Shown here piece by piece: positions 11,416-22,226 of a DNA stretch of 64,000 nucleotides. The notes beneath the pieces were generated by a model. It saw only the letters and a list, made by a program, of their open reading frames with translations. It did no database searches and was not told the DNA's origin. The translations under genes and the position numbers were made by a program. This DNA is from Peltaster fructicola. Lineage: Eukaryota > Ascomycota > Dothideomycetes. The stretch lies in the NCBI GenBank assembly GCA_001592805.2, contig CP051141.1, positions 744,001 to 808,000 on the forward strand. The letters are read 5' to 3'. Every line of letters begins with the position of its first letter. The stretch's first letter is position 1.

Positions 11416-11669
11416 GGACGAGAGCGACAGGTGATGCGGAATGCCTGTGACCATGGTAATGGATGAAGTCAGACACGCATGACTCGACCCGTGGGGCCAA
11501 GGTGGGCAGTGACGCAAGTGCGTGCAGGCAGCTCAACAACGTGCTCGACTTCTTGCTCTTTCATTGTATTATCCTCCACGATCTCATCTGTCGCTACAGA
11601 CCAGCCTCAACTCACCAAACCGCCACACGGCGACGAGCGCGCAGTGCATAGCTGTGCTGAACAAGAAAG

Positions 11670-13181
11670 ATGGTTCTTGGTCACATCAGGAAGCCTTCCA
11701 CGAACTCCGCGCGTAACAGCACCGAGATCAACGACAATGAAGAAGATGAGACCGTTGTCACCAGCGAACAGGGCAATGTCCTTACGCATATCATCAGTCA
11801 GCTCCGACCAGGTGCAGATCTCTCACGAGTGACGCTTCCGACTTTCATCCTCGAGCCACGATCAATGCTGGAACGTATCACGAACTTCATGGCACATCCC
11901 GAGACACTCCTCCCAATGCCCGACATCGACGATCCCGTACAGCGCTTCGTGGCTGTCACGAAGTTCTATCTGTCTGGCTGGCACATTAAGCCACCAGGTG
12001 TGAAGAAGCCCCTCAACCCTATACTGGGCGAGACATTTAGTGGATATTGGGATTACTCTGATGGCACACGAGGATACTACATCTCAGAACAGACTTCACA
12101 TCATCCCCCAAAGTCGTCTTACTTCTTTATGGCTCCAGAGCACCACATTCGTATCGACGGCACGTTGAAGCCACGCAGCAAGTTCTTGGGTAACAGTGTT
12201 GGAAGTTTCATGGAGGGAATAGCGGTCATGCGATTTCTGAACAGAAACGAGCGATAGTGAGTCTTACCTATGGAATACGAGCGTGGCTAACATCTTTCCA
12301 GCTTCGTCACACAACCCAACATGTACGCCCGCGGCATTCTTTTCGGTAAGATGAAGTATGAGCTTGGCGACCACGCTATCGTGAGGTGTCCTGAGACAGG
12401 ACTCGAAGCAGACATCGAGTTCAAAGTAAAGGGCTGGGTTGCTGGCACATACAACGCAATAGGTGGATTCATCAAAGAGACTAGCACTGGCAAGAATCTC
12501 TACGAGCTCAGTGGCCTCTGGCACGGCGAGATGTTCATCAAGGATCTGACTACTGGAAAGAAGGATGTGCTTTTCGATGCAACGAACGCAAAAGCAAGCT
12601 ATCCCAAGGCACGTCCATTGCACCAGCAACACGCCCGGGAATCGCAAAAGCTGTGGGACAGCACGACAAAGGCGATTAAGAAAGCAGATCAGAAGGTCGC
12701 TACGGACGAGAAGTCGCGCATTGAAGACGAGCAGAGGAAAGAAGCAGCTGAGAGAGGTGAGAATGCTTGGGAGCCAAAGTTATTCAAACGAGCACCATCA
12801 GGTGATGAAGAAAAGCTGGACTGGGTTCTGAACACGGAGATCGACACGAGTGTATCACCCGCAGAGCAGGTGAAGCAGATTCTCGCAATAGTGCCAATAC
12901 TGCCTGATGAGGAGACTGGTGATCTAAACAAAGCCACGGAGAAGATGTCCTTACAGGACAAGCCGGAGCAAACACAACAGGCTCAACAAAAGCAGGAGAC
13001 TTTGATCGATCCAGGACAACATCATGCTCCTCAACCACCTGTGGATGCACAATCTCAGTCAGTGGCAACTCCTGCAGCTGCACAACCGCAGCAGCCGAGG
13101 CAATCGTCGAGAAAAGATCGTGTTGTGCGTCTCGACTCGACCACAGGTGGTGAGGAAACATTCATCGATGCAGAGATGTGA
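11670..13181 (+). CDS. KES1: Oxysterol-binding protein, KES1/OSH4 type
   Basis: Two exons (11670-12256, 12302-13181) encode 488 residues; a 45-nt intron splits Tyr in NERYFVTQPN. The OSBP-related fingerprint EQTSHHPP is at residues 140-147, preceded by KPLNPILGE (113-121). There is no PH or ankyrin domain upstream, so it is the short OSH4-like class, which exchanges sterol and PI4P between membranes and restrains Golgi secretion. The lipid-binding barrel ends near residue 385 with WEPKLFKR. The last 100 residues are a low-complexity Gln/Pro/Ala-rich tail not present in yeast Kes1; its role is unknown. The symbol follows the closest yeast class and is an inference. Confidence 0.88.
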
Positions 13182-13259
13182 TGCATGATTAGTGACGTTG
13201 ACGATTGAGGGACGATGATTGCATGACTAGTGTACCAGCAGCTAGCTTTTACAACAACA

Positions 13260-14540
13260 TCATTTGGCTATTGCTTTGCATGCTGCTACGATATCGTCTC
13301 TCAGATCTTCCCAAGCTTCAACTCCGACGCTGACTCGGAGCACAGTGTCAGCGACGGTGGGATCGCTCATCTTCCTCCACTCGATCAAGCTCTCTACGCC
13401 TCCCAGACTCGTTGCATGATGAAACAACTCCAATTTGCTAGGCAGCTGCTTTGCAAGGTCTGCAGACTTTGCGTTCATCGTGAAGACCGGTCCAAAGCCA
13501 CCAGGCATTTGTCTCTTTAGCCAAGCCATATCCGCCTCCTGCAGACTTGCATGCTCAATGCCCACAATGACTGCCTTGGTGGCCACCGCTGCTTCAGATA
13601 AGTCTCGTCCCGAGATGGCATTGTGTATGAAGCTGACAAGTCGCTCTGTACTACTGCTCTGTCGTTTGACTCTGAGCTCAAGAGTGCGAAGACTGCGTAT
13701 GCCTAACCATCCTTCAAGGTTGCCAAGGATCGAGCCAAGCACAATGCGCTCGGAGAACATGCCCCAGTAGTGCTTCTCCCACTCTGGCAGTTGGTTGCTG
13801 ATTGCGATGACACCACAAAGCATGTCAGAGTGTCCGCCGATGTACTTCGTACCAGAGTGCATCACATAGTCTGCTCCGTGTTTGAATGGATCTTGTAGTG
13901 GAGGAGGGCCGAACGTTGCATCGACGGTAAGGACTGCTCCTTTGGCATGTGCAAGATCTGCAAAGTGCTGAATGTTATATGCTTTGCCACTAGGATTGAC
14001 AGGGGTCTCGAGATGGACGACATCGCCCTTTCCAAGACTCCAATCATCGCCGCTCCAAGATTTCTCGTCGAAGAGGTCTACGATCTTGCACCCTGTCAGC
14101 TTCTGAAAGATCTTCAGAGTGCCATGGCAGCCGTGATAACCTGCACCAATTGCGACAACTTTTGGATTGAGGTATGTGAGCAGAGCGTGGAAGCTCGCCA
14201 GTCCTGAAGAGTATGTGAGGCATGGTGCGCCAAGAGCAGAGGACAATATCATCTCCAGCCGGGAGAGATTGGGAGCAGTACATCTGGAGTAGACATGGCT
14301 GTCGCCAAGCACTGCTCCTCCTGGTATCCATCTTGGTGCTTCATCAGGGATCGGCACCAGTTTGCTTGGATCGCTAGGATAACGAAACGTCGTGGAAACA
14401 TGTAGTGCTGGTGCAACGTCTGAATATGTGTTCATAGCATCGTCTGCGTGTACACTCAATGTCGCTAGCGAGTATTCCGACAGCGCAGCACCTTTGAGAG
14501 CTTCGTCAGGCAGATTTGGGTTGTCGTTGGGATCTGCCAT
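13260..14540 (-). CDS. PLP-dependent Cys/Met metabolism enzyme
   Basis: A single exon of 426 residues. It has the fold-type I trans-sulfuration family order: SVHADDAMNTYSDVAPALHV at the N-terminus, a substrate loop with YSR, YSSGLASFHAL for phosphate binding, ETPVNPSG, D207 in VDATFGPPPLQ, and the Schiff-base Lys232 in MHSGTKYIGGHSD. Members include cystathionine gamma-synthase, gamma- and beta-lyases and O-acetylhomoserine sulfhydrylase. This protein reads VDATFGPP where the classic members usually have VDNTF or VDNTW, so the exact substrate is uncertain. The role is in sulfur amino acid metabolism, probably cytosolic. The C-terminus contains LRVSVGVEAWEDLRDD, the normal family ending. Confidence 0.85.
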   Translation of the reverse strand: MADPNDNPNLPDEALKGAALSEYSLATLSVHADDAMNTYSDVAPALHVSTTFRYPSDPSKLVPIPDEAPRWIPGGAVLGDSHVYSRCTAPNLSRLEMILSSALGAPCLTYSSGLASFHALLTYLNPKVVAIGAGYHGCHGTLKIFQKLTGCKIVDLFDEKSWSGDDWSLGKGDVVHLETPVNPSGKAYNIQHFADLAHAKGAVLTVDATFGPPPLQDPFKHGADYVMHSGTKYIGGHSDMLCGVIAISNQLPEWEKHYWGMFSERIVLGSILGNLEGWLGIRSLRTLELRVKRQSSSTERLVSFIHNAISGRDLSEAAVATKAVIVGIEHASLQEADMAWLKRQMPGGFGPVFTMNAKSADLAKQLPSKLELFHHATSLGGVESLIEWRKMSDPTVADTVLRVSVGVEAWEDLRDDIVAACKAIAK

Positions 14541-14692
14541 GCTGTAAGTCGACTCTAAGATTTGGTTGTTGTTGTTGTTCGTCGCGCGAGTATCGTTGCT
14601 TCGTCTTCAGACGGATTTTGGCTGCCCCGCGTGCCCCACTGCGCGGATGTCAGCACAGAGATTGTAATGCTGAGAGCAGTATTCAATGTTGT

Positions 14693-17600
14693 TCAGATAC
14701 GACGTCTAAGAGTGATCATACGTCCGACAGTAGTGGCTGCGGGCAGAGCTCGAGTGAAGAGATCGCGACCTAATGTCTGTTAGCTTGGCACGCTCCAAGG
14801 ATCAGTACAACTCACTGTCTTCGGTATCGAAACCGATGGTGACATCGTCGTGCTCTTCAGCATAGTCCAGTCCCTCCAGGTTGACGTAACGTCTGCGAGA
14901 CTTGTATGCTATCTCGTCTTCTTTCTTGCCAGCCTTGCCTGGTAGCGAAAATTTCGCATCAACGAGCTTTACAGACCACTTCTTCCCCTTGCTGTCGCCT
15001 TTGATCTTCTCGAACACATCTGTCGACTTCACCTGGAAGCACATAGCATCGGCATGATCGAAGCCATCCATGAAGGCGTTTAGCCTGACTACAGAACCTT
15101 GAGCGTTGCTTACGATCTGAAGTCGAACATTGTTTGCGGTCCACTTGTGATGAATTGGCACAACCATCATGCGTCTTGAGATGGCGAAGTTGCTCGCAAG
15201 CCCATCATAGCGTACATCGAACCCTGTGATTGCAGCCTGAAATTGGTGTAGAGCCTCGAGGGTTGGGAACATGAATGTTCTGATCGTTGACTGCTGTCGG
15301 GCAAGTTGTACTGCCCTACCAATCGCGCCTGCAACGGGCGGAGGACAGCTCTGCACATCGACACTGGCATCGAAGCTCGGTTGTGGCTCACGAAGAACCT
15401 CTATCTTGGGCACTCCGATATCTGGCTCCAGTCGCATAGCCAGCTCACCCTTCTGCAGACCTAGCCGATCTTGGAAGCTGCCGTTTGCATGTACAAGCAT
15501 GACCTTGAGGCCGTCGACGTGGTCTGAACCATCGGCAGCAGCATCATCGACGGGCTCAAGCCTCTGCACAGTCAAGCCGCGCCATTGAAGTGGTAGTGTA
15601 CTTGGAAGAGCCACATCATGTGCTTGAAGCACTTCTGCGGCCGACCTTATTTCATGACTGAGTAGAGGTACAGCGCACAGTTGATCGCCCGAAGGATGAT
15701 GTACAGCCGGCGCAGTGGCAGGCTCGGGTTGTCGGGCGTTGTGGTTATTTGCAAGAATGGACTCACTCGCCTGCTTTGGTACTGCCTGACCGCTACGAGC
15801 AAGTGACTGGAAGGCAAGCATGTCCTGTTGGTTGTGAAAGGTCATGATCGCGCGAGATTGCTTTCGTGCCTCAGTGAATCTTATGGAGAGCGAATTACGA
15901 CTCTGAGATTCATCCATGTCGACACAAGAGCCAAGATCTGCTGTCGAGTGCGATGCACAGCTCACTATCTTCACACTTGGTTCAGTGACGAAGATCACGC
16001 GATGTGCATCTTCATGCTGGCCTCGAGCTCGGAAGACCAGTACCTGACAGTGACCGACTGCATCACGAGGGAATGCTGATGCTCCTTGGGATGTCGAGTA
16101 TGCCAATGAAGCCAATTGAGCTTGATAGAGCAGTGTTTCATTCTGCGCAGCTTGCCTTGCTCGAACAGCATTGCGGGTATACTCTACCATATTGCCAAGC
16201 GACTTGTAATCACCTTGCTGCAGGCGAACATTGACAGCTATGCCGTCTGGAAGAGTTATAGTCAATGCGGTCATGCTCGAACTCCATGAAACATCTCGCC
16301 ATGAGATGCTGTTGTTCTCGGTTGTCGCATTGACCTTCAACGTAAGCCAGTCATCCTGGCTTGCGATCGTGACGCCAGTGTAGTAGCTCTCCCTCGGTCG
16401 TATGACTGTCAGCAGACCTGATGTTGTAGTTTGATCTACATTGCCTTGTTGATCGCTCAGCGCGATGCTGACAGGGTATCGGGAGTAGCAGAACTGACCA
16501 TCGCGATCGCCCAGAGGCAGTGCGTCAAGTAGTGTAATCGCCTTTCCGTATTGTGTAAGGTGTGGACTGTTGAGACTACTCGCCTCTGATAGCCATAATC
16601 TAGTATCTTGACCTTGTATGAGCGACGCGGATGGAGGTAAGATGTTGTTTCGTCGAAGGGACATGCAGAGTCCTTGCATGTTTCCTTGCAGCTCAGCATA
16701 ACCACGTTGTAAATGCGGTGCGCTGGCTGATGGTGTGGCAGCCTGACCGTATGACTGCAGCGGATACAGGAGGATCCACCAAGCCTTTGCCAGATCAACA
16801 TGTCCTTGTAGAAGCAGCTCGCGGCTATCAATAGAATGTGCTCTTTGTCGAACCTCGAACTCCAAGCCCAATTTGCCTTTCAAATACCACCAGAAAGCTG
16901 TTCTGAGCCACGCGTCAGGTGTACACTTGTCGTCCGGCCGTTCCTTCTGTGCAGTCAACTGAAACACGCCCTTCATATGCGCAACTCTAGTGGCGAAGTC
17001 CGCCAGAGCGATTTCTCCACCTGTAGGGTCGACAGGCGATGGTTGTATAGACCTCATCTCGCGATCTGAGCTTGCAGACGTCGGATCCAGGTTTTCCTGT
17101 CCTGACGCAGCTGTCTGCGGGTTCATGTTAGGAGTGGAAGGCTGTGTGTTACTTCTGCTACGCTGAGCACTCTGAAGCGACGTTTGAGAGTAGTTACGCG
17201 CCGGGTCGGTGTAGGCAACGTACTGGCTGCTGTCGCCATCAGGTCTTGTGTCTATTGGTCGAGCAGATGTCTCTGCCGCCATGGAACGTTGTTGTGGTTG
17301 TTGTCGTGACGGAACTGCATAGGACGCTTGGTCTGAGTAACGTTGAGGAGGAGTTGCACGATCCATCGTCTGTGGTGTTCGCTGAGGCGGGCCACGTGAT
17401 GCCCGAGCTGCCTGAGCTCGTCCTCCAACGTACTTGGGATCGTCGAAAGGTGACCCAGTAGGGCTATCTGCGTCTGCGTTCTGAAGCTGCGTCACACGTG
17501 GTGTGCTATGCTCCAGTGTTCGAGTAGCGGTTCGTGGTGGTATTGGTGCCATACGTGGCGTTGAGAAGTTCTTGAGGTCTTTGCCTGGACCAAAATGTGG

Positions 17601-18371
17601 TGGTGGATCGTCAGGGTCATCATTGTCGTTATTGTCGTCGTCATCGCCAGCGAGGCCATCGAAGTCCGGGATCGAGCTGGCACGTCGCAGAGCCATGCCT
17701 TCGCTCAAGTTCATCAGGCTCCTCTTTCTGTCATGCTGTGACAGTGGAGTACCTGCGAGTCTGGCTGTGTTTGGATCAAGACCACTAGCTGTCGCACCTC
17801 CTTCCGGACCTACAGCATTGGGTACTGATTGACCGTAGCGTTGTAAAGACGGAGATGGGCTCTCGTGGTGTGAAGTATTGGCGCGCCGCAAAGGCTTCGG
17901 CTCTTGCTCCTCAGATTTCGTATTTGTACCAGTACCATTCATGAATTGCTGAGGTCTACTCAAGCCATCTATCGAGCGTCGGTGTATATCTGTAGCAGGT
18001 CTCTGTCTTTCTTTCATCCGGCTGATTTCTATCGTAGGATAGGGCGACTCGTCTCCTCCTTCGCCCATGATCTCTGGAGCTGTTGACACGAAACCAACCA
18101 CAAGACCCTCTCTCCGCCTCTTCTTGCGCAGACCATTCGGGTTCTGAGGTGTCTCGAAACTCGGCAGACCATGTGAGTCCTGAACAGTTTGTGCTTCTGG
18201 CCATCTTTGTGCGATTGCTATATCAATTCGCGGTCGCATAAGCGCTGCCTTGTCGATGGAAGGCTTGAGAAAGTCGTCGACATCTTTGCTTGCATCTTCC
18301 TTGACTCCTTTGCTGCCTTTCAGCTTGGACAGGAAGCCTGGGCGGCTTGTCTTGACTTTGTCGTCAGCCAT
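14693..18371 (-). CDS. Large conserved-type fungal protein, function unknown
   Basis: Two exons are proposed (18371-14816, 14769-14693), 1,210 residues. Read through, the first exon would stop just inside the intron; the 46-nt intron has GTGAGT, GCTAAC and TTAG. Removing it adds a 25-residue basic tail containing RDLFTRALPAA and ending in MITLRRRI. The N-terminus (FLSKLKGSKGV, then IAIAQRWPEAQ) is charged. Residues about 80-440 are low-complexity and rich in Pro, Ser and Gln with an acidic Asn/Asp run. From about 450 an ordered region begins (ALADFATRVAHMKGVFQL, TAFWWYLKGKLGLEFEVRQR), and later parts alternate strands and helices as in adaptor or PH-like folds. I do not recognise a named domain. 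The size and disorder suggest a scaffold. Confidence 0.75.
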
Positions 18372-18936
18372 GCTGTGGTCTCGCGACTCATGAATCCGAG
18401 TCTGGCATTCATTTGAAAGGTCGCGAAGGATGATTTACAAGGCTGATTTGCTGCAGGTGGCCTGTGGGATCGGCAAGAGGCGGTCAAGGCCGTTAAAAGC
18501 AGGTCGTGCTCATTTCTCTCTCAGCAGGACGGTAATGTCGATTGTCCACGAGCGCTCGAGATCCCTTGCTATTTTAAGCGCAGAACCCTGGCACGCGTGC
18601 TCTTACCTGCCCCACGACATGTAGTGGGGTCCGTAGGGAAAGTGCTTTGAGTGCAATACTTGCTCGCATTGTGTTCATACTGTCTGAACGAGGAGGATGA
18701 CAACGGTTTGTGAAAGAAATCTGCGTGGCGCGTGGTGATGGCGTAGATGTGCATTTGTGCAACTCAATCATCAATAGCACTTGTTTCCACGGAGACTGGA
18801 CTGAGATGTTGAGCATAGCTTTTATGTTGCTACATTCTCCTAACGAGACTACATAAGCCATTGACTGCATCAATTGATTATGATTCAGGCACGGCTATGC
18901 ACTAAGCATACATCTGTCGACCATGGTTTCAACGAT
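18372..18936. other. Intergenic region between two minus-strand genes
   Basis: About 565 bp holding the promoter of the 1,210-residue protein and the 3' flank of the cyclophilin gene. The short frames inside do not resemble known proteins. No motif stands out. Confidence 0.3.
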
Positions 18937-19740
18937 TTAGTTGGCACCAGATGCAGTGATCGTTGGAGCAGATGAGCCAACGCTTCCACTTGATGAGCCA
19001 CAAGCCTCAATAGACTTGACAACGCCCTTAGAGGCATCGTCAGAGACCTTGCCGAAGACAACGTGACGTCCATCGAGCCATGAGGTGACGACAGTGGTGA
19101 TGAAGAACTGGGAGCCGTTGCTGTGAGCAGTGTCAGTACGATGGTCAACTCTCAGGACAAACAACGTACGTGTTTGGTCCAGCGTTGGCCATGGAGAGGA
19201 GGAATGGCTCCTTGTGGTTGAGCTTGAAGTTCTCATCGGCGAACTTCTCACCGTAGATGCTCTTTCCACCAGTGCCCTACCACTTTGTCAGCCTTCTGTT
19301 TGTCCATTGTGCAATCGGCCTTCTCTTACGTTACCACGGGTGAAGTCACCACCCTGAAGCATGAAGTCTGGGATGACTCTGTGGAACTTGCTGCCAGAGT
19401 AGCCGAAGCCCTTCTCTCCAGTGCTCAGGGCACGGAAGTTCTCGACAGTCTTTGGGACGACATCGTCGAAGAGCTCGAAGTTGATTCGGCCGGTACGCTC
19501 TGTGCATGTATTAGCATTGGATCGTTGACAGCATCGTGAGACACTTGGCTTACCCTTGATCTCCTTGTCAGTGCTGAGAACCTTGCCGTTGCTGTCGACC
19601 TTGAGCTCTGGGCCCTTCCAGCTGACGTCGAAGTATGACTTAACACCCATGATTGCTGATGTGGCGTGGAATTGACGAGTGGTGATGGTAGTAGAAAGAA
19701 GTGATTGAGTTTGTCGAAGAAGAGACGGAGCTGTCAACAT
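18937..19740 (-). CDS. Cyclophilin-type peptidyl-prolyl isomerase, mitochondrial/cytosolic
   Basis: Four exons (19740-19554, 19499-19330, 19276-19170, 19120-18937) encode 215 residues; introns are 54, 53 and 49 nt. The isomerase core is complete: [20 protein letters not shown] with the catalytic Arg, [16 protein letters not shown], and [13 protein letters not shown] with the cyclosporin-contacting Trp. The first 30 residues ([17 protein letters not shown], then RQFHATSAI) are a mitochondrial presequence. A second in-frame ATG then starts [13 protein letters not shown], which would give the cytosolic form. Neurospora is known to make both forms from one gene, so the same dual use is inferred here. 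It catalyses Xaa-Pro isomerisation and is a cyclosporin A target. The C-terminus [12 protein letters not shown] is typical of the fungal group. Confidence 0.93.
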
Positions 19741-20457
19741 ATTTGAAGGCAGGAGGGGTATTATGCGTGGTGAAGGATTGGTTTGTTGCCCCACTATCAG
19801 TTGGTCAGTGACGCGACCACCATAGCAACACAGGGACCAATTTCTCTGTGAGGCGACTGGGCTATTATGAGTGGAGCCTCCGTTCATTGCCGATGATGCA
19901 GCACCAGCTGTTCATCACTGCACTGCATTGCTCAAATGAGCTCAGCCTCAGGAGTGGCAAACACTCGCCCTTCTGACTTGCATCACAGCTCATCTCAACG
20001 GCATGCAGCAAGCCTGCATGCCCATTCGTGCGTAAACTGGGCCCTTTCCTGGTTGCGCGGCTATACAACTTACCAGTCGTGTTGTACAAGAAAGGATTAA
20101 TCGACTTTGCTGTGCTCAGCTACTGTCTGTCTTCTCCGTCAGCGCTCCTCCGGTGCGGTATCCCAATGGCTCGGCAATCATACACACTAGCAGACTTCCT
20201 GAAGATGAAAGGACGATGGAGTCGATAGGCGTAGTAGTACAATGTCAAATGCGATGAGATGAATTATTGTAAGATGCAGCTATGAAGTCTGGCTTGAACG
20301 CTTTGACCTTCCGCGGGCTTCAGAGCCACCGCCATAGACACATCTCATTGTTGTTTGCAACCAAGATATACCACACTCGCCTTCTGCAATCTTCGAGCGC
20401 ATACAGGCGTTTCCGCCGTAGCTATCTTTTGCCTGCGACCCTTCTCGAGCCTTCACA
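19741..20457. promoter_or_regulatory. Divergent promoter region, cyclophilin / ENT3
   Basis: About 720 bp between divergent starts, with a CCAAT sequence at about 20163-20167. No gene is seen; the short frames lack family features. Confidence 0.3.
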
Positions 20458-22074
20458 ATGGATTGGAACAATCTTCGCGACCAAGTGAGCAATATCTCAC
20501 TCTACGACATCAAGGCTGGTGTCCGGAAGGTGCAGAATGGTAGGCGTTGCACATACACTCTCTTCACATAATGCTGATCGCTATCAGCTGTCATGAACTA
20601 CACAGAGATGGAGGCCAAGGTTCGGGAAGCAACGAACAACGAGCCATGGGGGGCATCGTCGACACTTATGCAGGAAATTGCCAATGGCACACACAACTAG
20701 TACGTTGAACAGTACGGATTCCGATTTTGACTGACAATCCTCAGCCAGCTGCTCAACGAGATCATGCCGATGATCTACAAGCGATTCACAGAGAAGTCAG
20801 CAGAAGAATGGCGCCAAATATACAAAGCACTGCAGCTTATGGAGTTCCTGATCAAGAATGGTTCCGAAAGAGTCATTGACGATGCGCGCTCACACTTGTC
20901 ACTTCTGAAGATGCTCCGACAATTTCACTACATCGACAACAATGGCAAGGATCAAGGTCTCAATGTACGAAACAGGAGCAAGGAGTTGACGGAACTGCTG
21001 AGTGACGTGGACAAGATCCGAGCAGAGCGCAAGAAGTCGAGGACCACAAGGAACAAGTACGGCGGTGTTGAAGGTGGCGCTGGTCTTGGCGGTGCCAGCT
21101 CAGCAAGCAGATACGGTGGCTTCGGCAGTGAGACTGGCGGTGCAAGTGCTGGCTATGGAGGCGCAACAAGAGGAGTGTATGGAGATGGAGGTGGTTTTGG
21201 TGGTGAGAGCCACGACGACTATGACGAAGCTGGACGGACAAACGCCAATGACAGATTCGACGAGTATGACGAGTACGATGACGGCGGAGCCACAGCACCA
21301 ACACCGAAGCGCAAGACTGAGAGCAGTCGACCGAAAGCTACACCAAAGAAGGCTGAGGTTGTCAAGCCGAAAGAGCCTGAGGTGGACCTTTTCGATTTCG
21401 GTGACGAGCCTGCAGCTGTTGCAGCTCCTTCGAACGGCACGTCTGCTATCCTCGCTGCACCGACCAGCGTACCTCAAGCGAGCGCGGCCCTTGACGATGA
21501 CGACTTCGATGACTTCCAGTCAGCTGGTCCCTCCGCAGCAGCACCTGCACCAGTGGCTGCAAAGCCGAACTACAGCAGCTTCTCGATACCAGCAGCACCT
21601 ACAGCAGCAACACAGCTCACTCAACCAACGCCTCAACCTGCACAAAGCTTTGGCAACATCTTCTCAACCACTTCTCCACCAGCTGCATCTGCCTTCTCAC
21701 CGCCCATACAGGCTCAGAAACCATCAGGCTACCAGCCGTCTGGTCCGAACTACTTCCAATCTGTGCAGATTGGCTCGACTGCACAAACCGCGAGCGCTCC
21801 AGCATCGAGCATGAGCACTCCTTCGCTGGGGACACAACAGGCAAAGAAACCAGCTACGGCTGGTGGTGATGCATTTGCAAGTCTTCTCGCTGGTAGTGGC
21901 ATGAAGAAGAGTGCAAGCTCTGGACAGAAAGGCTTGACAATTGCCGATATGGCGAAGCAAAAGAGCACAGCTGGTCTGTACGGAGCTAATGCTACAGCTC
22001 CAGTCTATAACCCTGCATCATCTGGAGCCAAGCCAAGTACAGGAAGTAGCGGTCTTGACGACCTGCTTGGATGA
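20458..22074 (+). CDS. ENT3: ENTH-domain clathrin adaptor (epsin-like, ENT3)
   Basis: Three exons (20458-20539, 20588-20699, 20745-22074) encode 507 residues. The ENTH domain covers residues about 10-160 and closely follows yeast Ent3: NISLYDIKAGVRKVQNAV, NYTEMEAKVREATNNEPWGA, FTEKSAEEWRQIYKALQ and QGLNVRNRSKEL. The remainder is low complexity: a Gly/Tyr-rich stretch, an acidic DEYDEYDDGG run, acidic-Phe motifs (EVDLFDFGDE, DDFDDFQSAG) that bind the adaptor ear domains of AP-1 and GGA, and a Pro/Ala/Gln-rich tail ending SGLDDLLG. The role is cargo sorting between the trans-Golgi network and endosomes, binding phosphoinositides through ENTH. The short tandem ELP4 gene begins 152 bp downstream. 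Confidence 0.9.
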
Positions 22075-22226
22075 TAGTCTACTACGAAATGAAGACAGCT
22101 TTTGAGCGATGGCATGAGTTGGGTAGCATATCAGTCTTCGTGCACGGACCATATAGTGATGACAATCTTCAATCGAAGTCCAAGCATATGCCTTCGCATC
22201 GTCAACATTAAGTATATGGCAGACCC

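Noticed and set aside
21002-21814. 270-codon overlapping frame inside ENT3
   Set aside because: A shadow frame of the low-complexity Gln/Pro/Gly-rich ENT3 tail.
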